57,533 nucleotides of DNA, taken from NCBI RefSeq assembly GCF_045635475.1, contig NZ_JBJGXI010000035.1, positions 1 through 57,533 of the forward strand. Reading direction: 5' to 3'. The stretch is from JBJGXI01 sp045635475 (GTDB lineage Bacteria > Bacillota > Bacilli > Bacillales > Amphibacillaceae). Below the pieces are notes generated by a model, which was given only the letters and a program-made list of their open reading frames with translations, was not told the origin of the DNA and did not search any database. Position numbers and translations under genes: made by a program. Shown here piece after piece: positions 50,107 to 57,533 of the stretch. The stretch's first letter is position 1; every line of letters begins with the position of its first letter.

Positions 50107-50820
50107 CTATATTTCCAAACCTGGTATAATTTTTCCTTTTCTTACATTTCCACCTATTGGCATTTTAAGTGTTTGTGCGTATTGACAACGATTCACACAG
50201 CCTCTAACGGTACCAAGTGCTTTGTAATAGTCATAATATCGAAACGATGTTGAATTCATAATGAACCAATAGTTAGAAAGTGCTTCTAAGTATGTATCGA
50301 ATTCATCCGATACATCGACAAATACATCTGGTTCGTACCCGTCCATATCTTCCCAATTCTCACTATGGTAAATACCGTAATAATGTGGTGGTAAACCGTC
50401 TAAATCAAAACCAGGTAAGCCTGCTTTAAGTTGCGCAGCTTGCACAATTCTTGGGCATAGCGCATGGTCTGGATGGATGCTGTTTACCCAATGTGTAATA
50501 ACTACTTTTGGTCTTAGTTGTCGCATCAGTGTTGCTACCCTTGTAATGATTTCATCATTAAATGTTAATTCTGCATCCTTGTAATCTAATGTAATACTTT
50601 TACCGCCTAGTATTTTTGCAACTTTTTCTGCTTCTTCGATCTTTTGCTTTGCATAATCTTCAACAGAAATATGTGGTGGATTACCTTTTTCTCCTGGCGT
50701 TAAATGAACGAACGTTACTTCCCATCCTGCCTTTGCATATTTATTAGCGATTGCTCCAGCCTGTATCTCTGCATCACCACAATGTGCCCCTAATACCACT
50801 AAACTGTTTTTCTTTTCCAT
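50107..50820 (-). CDS. PIG-L/LmbE-family deacetylase
   Basis: A 237-residue LmbE/PIG-L protein, a zinc-dependent de-N-acetylase fold acting on GlcNAc-like sugars. The usual N-terminal AHPDDE metal motif reads GAHCGDAE, keeping His and one Asp, while the later SIHPDHALC motif is intact. It may deacetylate amino sugars from wall turnover, and the tandem GNATs in the same operon could do the reverse. The start is ATG at 50820, eight bases after AAAGGAG; a GTG at 50829 overlaps the site. It is the first gene of the recycling operon. Confidence 0.8.
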   Translation of the reverse strand: MEKKNSLVVLGAHCGDAEIQAGAIANKYAKAGWEVTFVHLTPGEKGNPPHISVEDYAKQKIEEAEKVAKILGGKSITLDYKDAELTFNDEIITRVATLMRQLRPKVVITHWVNSIHPDHALCPRIVQAAQLKAGLPGFDLDGLPPHYYGIYHSENWEDMDGYEPDVFVDVSDEFDTYLEALSNYWFIMNSTSFRYYDYYKALGTVRGCVNRCQYAQTLKMPIGGNVRKGKIIPGLEI

Positions 50821-50857
50821 AACTTCCACTCCTTTTTGATACTAAGATTGAGTTAAT

Positions 50858-50892
50858 TAATTATTTGAAATAATTATATGTAAGCGTTTTAA
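50858..50892 (-). promoter_or_regulatory. Promoter, palindromic operator and cre site of the recycling operon
   Basis: On the minus strand a perfect TATAAT (complement of 50873-50878) forms the -10; the -35 is poor. A perfect palindrome TAATTATTTGAAATAATTA (50858-50876) covers the -10 edge and the predicted transcription start, the usual position for repression, and is a candidate MurR operator. TGTAAGCGTTTTAA (50879-50892) matches the CcpA cre consensus with one mismatch and directly abuts the -10, so it would block transcription in glucose. Confidence 0.65.
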
Positions 50893-51194
50893 ATACTATA
50901 TCATAACTTACATAAAAATAAAATAAAATTTTACAAAAAGATATTATTTTTGTTTTTAAATTTCAAAAAAGCCCTAAAATAAGTGGGTAAACTATTTGTT
51001 CACCCAATAAAGAAAATATGTCCTTTATAATCATATCACCTGCCTATATATGCAATGCTTTTAATTCCTGTATCTATAGTTTATTAGATAAGTAGATTTG
51101 ATCTCAACATTCTTGTAACATTATCTACCAAACAATTGAAATTTTATTTCATGATTTTTAGCAAATGCTAATCGTTCAATTTCATTTGTGATGG
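50893..51194. other. Intergenic region between the isomerase operon and recycling operon
   Basis: A 300-bp A/T-rich gap without a supported gene. It holds a terminator-like hairpin for the minus-strand isomerase gene: GGGTAAAC (50985-50992) pairs with GTTCACCC (50998-51005) with one wobble, followed by a U-rich stretch. Confidence 0.55.
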
Positions 51195-52058
51195 TTATTG
51201 CTCACCCCATAGTTTCCGCACATACGCCATTCCTAATCGTGAGCCTAGCTTACAATCTTCCATCCCTTCAAACTCGACGGAAATATAGCCATCAAAACCT
51301 GAATCCTTTATGATCGAGAGGATAGCAGGGATATCAATATCCCCATGACCCACTATTGCGCCTCTTAAGTAATTACCGCTAGCTGTACGCATCCACCCTT
51401 CCCCAAGTTGTTTGCTTTCTGGACGATAGTAAAAGTCTTTAAAGTGAACAACTGATGCATAAGGAAGGTTCTTTTTAACAGCTACTACAGGTTCTTCATC
51501 TACACATAAAAAATTACCAACATCTAAGACTGTCTTATAGTTAAAACGATTCACGCAATCAACTAAACGCTGTACACGGTCACTTGCCTGTATAAAATAT
51601 CCATGATTTTCTACATTAGTCGTAATACCATATTGTGCGGCGTAATCAGCAATCGCTTGACATGCGGAAACCAGTTTAGGTAGATCTTCTTCAAACATTT
51701 GAATATGAATGTCGAATGGCGGTCTTGATGCAACATCATGACGCATGTACGATACACCTAATTGATGTGCAATATCTACATGCTGCTTTACTCTGTCAAT
51801 TTCTTTACGATAATCTTCATCACTTTCTGTTATAAAGTTTGCTCCAATTGCATAGTTTGAAATTTCCAAGCCTATAGCATCGGCCTTGGCACGGATTTGA
51901 TTTATTAATTGTGGATTTTCAACAAGATCAAAGCCAAATGGTACAATCTCCACATGTTCCCCACCATTTTCTTTGATCCAATCCATCGCTTGCAACACGT
52001 CCATTTCACCTGATTGAATGGCACGGGCTAAGCTATATGTGCTTAATCCAACTTTCAT
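51195..52058 (-). CDS. TIM-barrel sugar isomerase/epimerase family protein
   Basis: A 287-residue xylose-isomerase-like TIM barrel (AP-endonuclease-2 family). Metal-site positions are suggested by TTNVENHGYF, KTVLDVGNF, SVVHFKDFYY and YISVEFEG. The substrate is unknown; such proteins act as isomerases, epimerases or dehydratases of sugars and inositols. The ATG at 52058 has a GAGGTGATACTGCT site. It follows the Gfo/Idh/MocA gene by 39 bases and the two presumably form an operon. Confidence 0.83.
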   Translation of the reverse strand: MKVGLSTYSLARAIQSGEMDVLQAMDWIKENGGEHVEIVPFGFDLVENPQLINQIRAKADAIGLEISNYAIGANFITESDEDYRKEIDRVKQHVDIAHQLGVSYMRHDVASRPPFDIHIQMFEEDLPKLVSACQAIADYAAQYGITTNVENHGYFIQASDRVQRLVDCVNRFNYKTVLDVGNFLCVDEEPVVAVKKNLPYASVVHFKDFYYRPESKQLGEGWMRTASGNYLRGAIVGHGDIDIPAILSIIKDSGFDGYISVEFEGMEDCKLGSRLGMAYVRKLWGEQ

Positions 52059-52097
52059 AGCAGTATCACCTCATCATTTTTAAATAATAATTCATTA

Positions 52098-53159
52098 TTA
52101 AAACTGAATTTCTGACCCTTTTTCACTTGACTCATAAATTCCAGTAAGTATTTTCATCATTTCAACTCCATGTTCTACAGGGCTTAATGTTTCCGCTTTT
52201 CCTAGACAGCAATTCACAAAATGATCAATCTCATTTTGGAAGCCTTGCGCAAAATCAAAGCTTAGATTGTCCACCTGTGGTGATACATTCAAAATCGTGT
52301 CATGCTTTTCGGACACGATAAATAATTCAGGCTCAAGCTCTGCACCGCCCTTATCACCGTAGAGCTTAACAGCTATTTCATCCTTTTTCGCATGGAGAGT
52401 AAAGCTGACATCCACTAACAATGATGCTCCATTTTCAAAACGAATGAGCGCATTAGCCATATCTTCTACCGTATTCTTTGACGCATCATAATCTGCAGCT
52501 TTATAGAATGATAGATTCTTAATATTACTCCGGTTACCGAGCTTATTATATATGTTACCACTTACAGATTTAACTTTCGGACATCCCATCAAATACCAAC
52601 AAATATCAATAACATGGACACCAAGGTCAATCAGTGGACCTCCACCAGATCTTTCTTTATCGGCAAACCAGCCTCCCGGGTTACCTAATCTTCTTAAACA
52701 AGATGCTTTTGCATAATAAACCTCACCAAGCTCACCATTATCAATAAAATCCTTTAATAATTTTGTGTTTGAACTGTACCGACGAACGAAGCCAACTTGT
52801 AGCAACTGGTTATTACGGTGAACTGCTGCCTCAACTTCTTTTGCTTGTTCAACCGTCATACTTAACGGCTTTTCAACTAAAACCTTCTTCCCTGCATCTA
52901 ATGCTGCAACGGAAATTTCTGCGTGTAAGTTATTCCATACACAAATGCTGATCGCATCAATATCATTGTCTGCTAATAGCTCTTTATAATCGGTATAAAC
53001 CTTTGTAGCACCATACGTTTCAGCAACAGCCTTTGCACGTTTTTCATTTAAATCACAAATCGCAACAACAGTTACATCATCATTTTTTGCGTATGCATTC
53101 AGATGGGCTGTTGAAATTGATCCTGTTCCAATTACACCTATTTTTAAAGTAGTAGTCAT
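52098..53159 (-). CDS. Gfo/Idh/MocA-family NAD(P)-dependent oxidoreductase
   Basis: A 353-residue dehydrogenase. The Rossmann motif is IGVIGTGSISTAHLNAY at the N terminus, the EKP catalytic motif is VLVEKPLSMT (about residue 96), and DLGVHVIDICWYLMG carries the usual active-site His. The family oxidises sugars or inositols at a hydroxyl next to the ring, and the partner TIM-barrel protein often acts on the resulting keto sugar. The start is ATG at 53159, seven bases after AAGGAGG; longer frames run into the repeat. Regulation is not visible because a repeat fills the upstream region. Confidence 0.88.
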   Translation of the reverse strand: MTTTLKIGVIGTGSISTAHLNAYAKNDDVTVVAICDLNEKRAKAVAETYGATKVYTDYKELLADNDIDAISICVWNNLHAEISVAALDAGKKVLVEKPLSMTVEQAKEVEAAVHRNNQLLQVGFVRRYSSNTKLLKDFIDNGELGEVYYAKASCLRRLGNPGGWFADKERSGGGPLIDLGVHVIDICWYLMGCPKVKSVSGNIYNKLGNRSNIKNLSFYKAADYDASKNTVEDMANALIRFENGASLLVDVSFTLHAKKDEIAVKLYGDKGGAELEPELFIVSEKHDTILNVSPQVDNLSFDFAQGFQNEIDHFVNCCLGKAETLSPVEHGVEMMKILTGIYESSEKGSEIQF

Positions 53160-53204
53160 GAGTTTCCTCCTTAGGCTCTTTTCGTAAACTTGGATATTTT
53201 TCAT

Positions 53205-53510
53205 ATATCATAATTAAACTAATATGCAACGTAACTAGAGGTAGTATTAATACCCACTCCGGAAATACACTTCGCACACCAAAGGGGGCCAGTGAGTCTC
53301 CTCGTCGCTCCGCGCCTGCGGGACCAGCAAAAGCTCTTCGATGGGACGAGTAACCGTAGTCCCATGAGTCTGAAGACACCGCAGGACAAGGTAAACTACG
53401 GAAGCGGTCTTCTTCCGAGGAGGCTAAGGTCATGTCTGTTTAAAGTAAAACGCTTTACACTAGCGGAAAGCGACTACCTGGAATGGAAATAAACCGTTGC
53501 TGTTACGTCG
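53205..53510. repeat. Dispersed palindromic repeat, copy 5 (diverged)
   Basis: Segments such as CTCCGGAAATACACTTCG and AGCGGAAAGCGACTACCTGG match parts of the other copies in altered order. The centre holds an inverted pair, GATGGGACGAGTAACCGTAG with CATGAG-rich sequence. Short minus-strand and plus-strand frames here are by-products. No gene lies between 53160 and 53562. Confidence 0.55.
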
Positions 53511-53562
53511 AAGTTTATATGGAGTTTGTTCATATAACGTGCTTTGATAATACAGCCTACTC

Positions 53563-54408
53563 TTAGATATGTTTGTTTAAAAACTGAACTGCTTCTGTAA
53601 TATCTGATTCCGGGTCATTTCCAACCTCGCGTTCGATTGTTAAATAACCGTTATATCCAATATCTCTTAAGGATTTTAAATATTTTTCAAAATTTAAGCT
53701 ACCTTTTCCTAATGGTTGTTCTTTGAAATAATCCTCTAAACGTAGATCTTCTATTCCCCCTTCAGCGAAATAGTTATATACAATTTCAGGATCTGTTTTC
53801 TTTATCATTACACCATCTTTGGCATGTGTATGGACGATATAGTCTCGGAGAGTGTAAACGCCTTCCACCGGATCATCATCCGTTACCATTAATAAATTTG
53901 CTGGGTCGAAATTTACTTTCACACCATTACTTTTTAAATTATCTAAGAAGTTTTTCAAAACTAACGCCTTTTCTGGGCCTGTTTCAATGGCAAATGATGC
54001 TTTCATTTCATCCGCATATTCACCTAACTGTTCGCAGGCTTCTGTTAACACTTTGTACCGATCATGGTCCTTTGACTTTGGAATTACACCTATATGGGTA
54101 GTTACAATATCTGTTTCTAAATCCTTAGCTAAATCGATAATCCGCTTTGATTTTTCGATTTTTAATGGATTATCTTCTTGAATTGCGAAACCATGACCTC
54201 CTAAATCTCCACATAAAGCAGCAATTTCTAAACCATTGTCCTGGATAAAATTACGCAGCTCTTTTCGATCATTTACTGACATATTTTCAGGTGCCATTTC
54301 TCCACTAACTGCATAAATCTGTAACCCTTTAGCGCCAACTTGCTTCGCCCTTAAAATACCTTGTCTTAAAGGTAGTTTAAATGCATCGACTATTACACCA
54401 ATCTTCAA
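53563..54408 (-). CDS. TIM-barrel sugar isomerase/epimerase family protein, second copy
   Basis: A 281-residue xylose-isomerase-like TIM barrel. Probable metal-site segments are SFAIETGPEKA, GVKVNFDPANL, YIVHTHAKDG and GYLTIEREVG, matching the IolE/IolI-type layout. It is diverged from the neighbouring TIM-barrel protein and not a simple duplicate. The start is TTG at 54408, six bases after GAGGTG; a GTG at 54417 lies within that site. It is transcribed from its own promoter, with a cre-like site at the start point, so carbon-catabolite control is likely. Confidence 0.83.
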   Translation of the reverse strand: MKIGVIVDAFKLPLRQGILRAKQVGAKGLQIYAVSGEMAPENMSVNDRKELRNFIQDNGLEIAALCGDLGGHGFAIQEDNPLKIEKSKRIIDLAKDLETDIVTTHIGVIPKSKDHDRYKVLTEACEQLGEYADEMKASFAIETGPEKALVLKNFLDNLKSNGVKVNFDPANLLMVTDDDPVEGVYTLRDYIVHTHAKDGVMIKKTDPEIVYNYFAEGGIEDLRLEDYFKEQPLGKGSLNFEKYLKSLRDIGYNGYLTIEREVGNDPESDITEAVQFLNKHI

Positions 54409-54473
54409 TCTAATCACCTCATTATTAAAATTGATTACTTATATTTAGTCAATTTCATAATACTGATTTTTAG

Positions 54474-54534
54474 CCATCCACATCCATATATAGTTGGATC
54501 AAACCATATCTGAGCTATATACGGATGCGGATAG
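54474..54534. repeat. Long imperfect inverted repeat
   Basis: CCATCCACATCCATATATA (54474-54492) pairs with TATATACGGATGCGGATAG (54516-54534) with 16 of 19 complementary bases. It lies in the 278-bp gap between glcF and the TIM-barrel gene. It could be a weak terminator of glcDF or a regulator site; no U-run follows. Confidence 0.55.
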
Positions 54535-54601
54535 TTGTATAAGGTAATTATGGAATTGATTCATATTGACAATAAATAATAATTTTTTGAACCTTTAGTT
54601 T

Positions 54602-54623
54602 TGTAAGCGCTTCGATAAGTATA
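54602..54623 (-). promoter_or_regulatory. Promoter -10 and cre-like site of the second TIM-barrel gene
   Basis: TATACT (complement of 54618-54623) is a good -10. TGTAAGCGCTTCGA (54602-54615), just downstream and covering the start point, matches the cre consensus at 12 of 14 positions and contains the GCGC-centred core. Confidence 0.55.
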
Positions 54624-54686
54624 TCATAAATTTAGATTAATCAAAATATAAATTCGTATTTTAACTACTTTTTATGATATTTTATT

Positions 54687-56033
54687 TCATTCGTGCAATA
54701 TATCTCTTTCCGTTTTTCCTATAACAGACTCAATTAATAAATCCGCTAAATGAACAGCACGAACATTCTTTTCTAATCCTTCTCGTTGAATTCCTAATTT
54801 CATTTGTAATAAACATCCTGGATTAGTTGTTACAATCGTATGTGGATTCACTTCCTTCACTCTTTCCATCTTGTATTCAAGAATTTCCATCGACATTTTA
54901 TGTTCTGTTATATTATAGATTCCAGCAGAACCACAACATTGGTCCGATTCTTTCATCTCTTGAAAGGTTGCGCCTTCGATTGACCGTAATAAAATTCGAG
55001 GAGCATGTATCGTTTTCATAACATTTCTTAAGTGACACGAATCTTGATAGGTAACCACTTGACTATCTACTGCTAATTGTTCTTCGTTAAATCCTTGTTC
55101 AACTAAAACTTCAGTAAAATCCTTAATTTTATTGGAAAAATCTTTTGCTCTTTCCTTCCAATCAGGCTCATCCTTTAGTAAGTGATCATATTCTATGAGT
55201 AGAGCTCCACATCCACCAGCATTTAAAATAATATCGTCTACATCTAACGCTTCAAAGGCTTCTATATTCCTTTTAGCAAGTTCCTTAGCTGTTGCCTTTT
55301 CACCACTATGTGCATGTAATGCCCCACAACACCCTTGTTGCTCTGGAATAACAATATCACAACCCGCTATTTGCAGAAGTTTCATCGTTGCATTATTCGT
55401 TTCCATAAACATTGTATCCATTAAACAACCAGAGAAAAAAGCCACTTTTCGTACAGTTTTCTGTTCTGATTTTAAAAATGTAGGCCGATTTTCCATCTCT
55501 TTCTTTGAAGGAACATTCGGAATTATTTTTTCCATTTGCGACAGATTACCAGGTAAGATATTTAATAGTTTGCTTTTTTGAACAGCTTTCTGAATTCCAC
55601 TTTTTTGATAGAAAGACAGAAAATAATGAACAGTTTTCATGCGTTCTTTCTTCGGAAATAATTCATGGAACACCATATGTCTTAAAACTTTCACTGGCCA
55701 TTTATGTTTTTTGGATTTTTGGATCACATCTCTAGCATCTTCAAGCAAGTGACCATAGTTTACCCCAGAAGGACATACCGGCTCACATGCACGACAGCCT
55801 AAGCAGAGATTCAGTTGTTCTTCAATAGACTCATCGGGTTCAATTATGCCGTCTACGACTCCTTTCATTAACGCGATTCTTCCTCTAGGTGATGCGGCTT
55901 CATCCTGATTTGTCCGCCCGTACGTTGGACAGGAAGGTAAGCAGAACCCACATCTCATGCAGTTCATTAGTTCATCATAATTTAATTGCTCTTTAAATCC
56001 TTTTTGGATTTGTTGTTGTACCTTATGATTCAT
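54687..56033 (-). CDS. glcF: Glycolate/D-lactate dehydrogenase Fe-S subunit (GlcF type)
   Basis: A 448-residue protein with two 4Fe-4S motifs, CMRCGFCLPSCP (about residues 25-36) and CLGCRACEPVCPSG, and two CCG domains (FSGCLMDTMF to GCCGALHAHSG; SCHLRNVMKT to QCCGSAGIYN). It would pass electrons from the FAD subunit to the quinone pool. Length fits GlcF. The ATG at 56033 overlaps the glcD stop by four bases. The substrate may be glycolate or D-lactate; D-lactate is attractive because MurQ produces it. Confidence 0.9.
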   Translation of the reverse strand: MNHKVQQQIQKGFKEQLNYDELMNCMRCGFCLPSCPTYGRTNQDEAASPRGRIALMKGVVDGIIEPDESIEEQLNLCLGCRACEPVCPSGVNYGHLLEDARDVIQKSKKHKWPVKVLRHMVFHELFPKKERMKTVHYFLSFYQKSGIQKAVQKSKLLNILPGNLSQMEKIIPNVPSKKEMENRPTFLKSEQKTVRKVAFFSGCLMDTMFMETNNATMKLLQIAGCDIVIPEQQGCCGALHAHSGEKATAKELAKRNIEAFEALDVDDIILNAGGCGALLIEYDHLLKDEPDWKERAKDFSNKIKDFTEVLVEQGFNEEQLAVDSQVVTYQDSCHLRNVMKTIHAPRILLRSIEGATFQEMKESDQCCGSAGIYNITEHKMSMEILEYKMERVKEVNPHTIVTTNPGCLLQMKLGIQREGLEKNVRAVHLADLLIESVIGKTERDILHE

Positions 56034-57442
56034 GACTGGACCACCACTCTTTTTCTTTCGTCTTTTGCAAATATTTTACCCGGATTCATGATGCCGTTAG
56101 GATCAAAAGCATACTTAATCGCTTTCATTGCATTCACTCCTTCTTCCCCAAGTTTCCATGCTAGATAAGGAGATTTCATTTCTCCAACACCATGTTCACC
56201 TGTTATCGTACCTCCGAGATCGATAGCTTTTGCAAATATTTCTTCAAAGGCTTGCTCTACTCGATGCATTTCTTCCTTATCCCGTGCATCCGTTAAACAT
56301 GTAGGATGCAGATTTCCATCTCCAGCGTGACCGAATGTACAAATTCGCACATTGTATTTTTCTGCAATTACATTAATCGCCTGAACCATTGGACTAATTT
56401 TCGATCGTGGTACCGTTGCATCTTCTAAGATGGTTGTTGGCTTTAAACGAGCTAACGCAGATAATGCCGACCTTCTTGCTGTGCTAAGATCTAACGCTTC
56501 TTGTTCAGTTTGTGCGATTTCAACAGATAATGCATTCCTTTCCTTACAAATGTGAGAAATTCGTTCGATATCCTTTTCTACTACTTCTGGTGAACCGTCC
56601 TGCTCGATCAATAGGACCGCTTTTGCATGAGTTGGTAGCCCAACCTTCGCAAAGTCTTCTACCACTTCACACGTAGCTTGATCCAAAAATTCAAGTGTAG
56701 TTGGAATGATTTTGTTTGCAATTATGGTAGATACTGCTTTTGCTGCTTCATCTATATCGGAGAACAACGCTAACATCGTTTTCTTCGTTTCTGGGATAGG
56801 AATTAGTTTTAGCGTAGCTTCTGTTAAGATTCCTAATGTCCCTTCTGATCCCACAAATAATTTGGTAAGATCATAGCCTGCCACATCCTTTGCTAGCTTC
56901 CCTCCAGTCTTAATCACATCTCCATTTGCGAGTACAACTTCAAGACCAAGCACGTAATCCTTCGTTACGCCATACTTGAGACCTCTTAATCCGCCTGAAC
57001 ATTCATTTATGTTTCCACCTATAGTGGAAATTTTCATAGAACTAGGATCTGGTGGATAAAACAGCCCTTTTTCTTCTACCGCATTAACCATTTGAAGCGT
57101 TATGACACCAGGTTGCACGGTTACCGTTAAGTTATCTTCATCAATCTCAAGTATTTGGTTCATTCGGTTGAATAAGATGACTACGCCTCCTTGTGTTGGA
57201 CACGTTCCTGCACATAAATTTGTTCCAGATCCTCTTGGAACAATAGGAATAGCATGCTGATTACAAAGCTTTACGATCGCTTGGAGCTGCTTTGTATCTT
57301 TTGGTGAGATAACAGCATCTGGTAAAGATTGAAAATTTGGAGTTGCATCATAAGAATATGCTAATTTTGATTGATTGGAATCATTGAAATAATCTTTTCC
57401 TACGATTTTTATGAATTGCTTTTTTATCTTTTTATCTAACAA
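56030..57442 (-). CDS. glcD: FAD-linked glycolate/D-lactate oxidase subunit (GlcD type)
   Basis: A 470-residue FAD-binding PCMH-type oxidase. The flavin site is IVPRGSGTNLCAGTCP with STIGGNINECSGGLRGLKYG, and the C-terminal FAD-oxidase region ends with FGHAGDGNLHPT and GTITGEHGVGEMKSPYL. It oxidises an alpha-hydroxy acid and hands electrons to GlcF, encoded next with a four-base overlap. The start is TTG at 57442, eight bases after GGAGG; a GTG at 57451 overlaps that site. Its promoter lies beyond or at the edge of the window. Confidence 0.92.
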   Translation of the reverse strand: MLDKKIKKQFIKIVGKDYFNDSNQSKLAYSYDATPNFQSLPDAVISPKDTKQLQAIVKLCNQHAIPIVPRGSGTNLCAGTCPTQGGVVILFNRMNQILEIDEDNLTVTVQPGVITLQMVNAVEEKGLFYPPDPSSMKISTIGGNINECSGGLRGLKYGVTKDYVLGLEVVLANGDVIKTGGKLAKDVAGYDLTKLFVGSEGTLGILTEATLKLIPIPETKKTMLALFSDIDEAAKAVSTIIANKIIPTTLEFLDQATCEVVEDFAKVGLPTHAKAVLLIEQDGSPEVVEKDIERISHICKERNALSVEIAQTEQEALDLSTARRSALSALARLKPTTILEDATVPRSKISPMVQAINVIAEKYNVRICTFGHAGDGNLHPTCLTDARDKEEMHRVEQAFEEIFAKAIDLGGTITGEHGVGEMKSPYLAWKLGEEGVNAMKAIKYAFDPNGIMNPGKIFAKDERKRVVVQS

Positions 57443-57533
57443 TACACGCACCTCCAGCTAAAATTTAATTACTTTCATTATATATAGAATAAGAGGCAAG
57501 TAATATGTATGAACATACAATAATAACCTTATA

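Noticed and set aside
53080..53433. 117-codon minus-strand reading frame
   Set aside because: It overlaps the dehydrogenase start and the dispersed repeat and its composition is repeat-derived.

Overview
The window is low-GC Gram-positive DNA from the Bacillaceae. It carries a complete ectoine operon, a variant MscL, many TTG and GTG starts with strong AAGGAGG-type ribosome sites, and dispersed palindromic repeats. These features suggest a moderately halophilic member of the Oceanobacillus/Virgibacillus/Gracilibacillus group; the genus is an inference. No rRNA, tRNA, CRISPR array or complete insertion sequence was seen. LAYOUT. 1-5.5 kb: a DUF1450 protein, a 3-methyladenine DNA glycosylase, ectABC with an internal sigma-B-type promoter before ectB, mscL, and a YueI-like gene, separated by palindromic repeats. 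5.5-13.4 kb: a PLP aminotransferase, a three-gene TrpXYZ-type ABC importer, a DAO-family flavoprotein and ilvD. 13.5-21.2 kb: a 1753-residue LysM/Ig-like/GH18 wall protein, an HD hydrolase, a CwlK-like peptidase and UppP. 21.2-22.0 kb: a repeat block split by a 192-bp MITE-like element that still has an 8-bp target duplication. 22.0-24.5 kb: a 67-aa gene, pepT, a cold-shock gene and a 48-aa gene. 24.5-27.9 kb: a nitrogen module, amtB then a GlnD-like DUF294 nucleotidyltransferase, a DnaQ-type exonuclease and a short GlnR/TnrA-like regulator, behind a perfect TnrA/GlnR box near -50. 28.1-35.7 kb: a CDGSH protein, a CMD protein, YpjP, two MFS transporters separated by a DnaA-box cluster, TerC with a structured leader, an MBL hydrolase, a small membrane protein and an AIM24 protein. 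35.9-50.9 kb: a 14-gene peptidoglycan-recycling locus on the minus strand. 51.2-57.5 kb: two TIM-barrel isomerase-like genes, a Gfo/Idh/MocA dehydrogenase and a glcDF-type FAD/Fe-S dehydrogenase pair. HOW THE GENES WORK TOGETHER. The recycling locus is the most notable part. Its order is PIG-L deacetylase, nagZ, two ABC permeases, lipoprotein binding protein, DUF624, namZ, murQ, tandem GNAT, murR, murK, a second tandem GNAT, amiE-like, anmK. NagZ, NamZ and the AmiE-like enzyme, which are exported in Bacillus subtilis, all lack signal peptides here. An ABC importer and sugar kinases replace the MurP phosphotransferase. I infer that wall fragments are imported intact and dismantled in the cytoplasm, in the style of Gram-negative recycling. 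The operon start has a cre site next to the -10 and a 19-bp palindrome over the -10 and transcription start, probably sites for CcpA and MurR. MurQ would release D-lactate, which the nearby GlcDF-type pair could oxidise; this last link is speculative.
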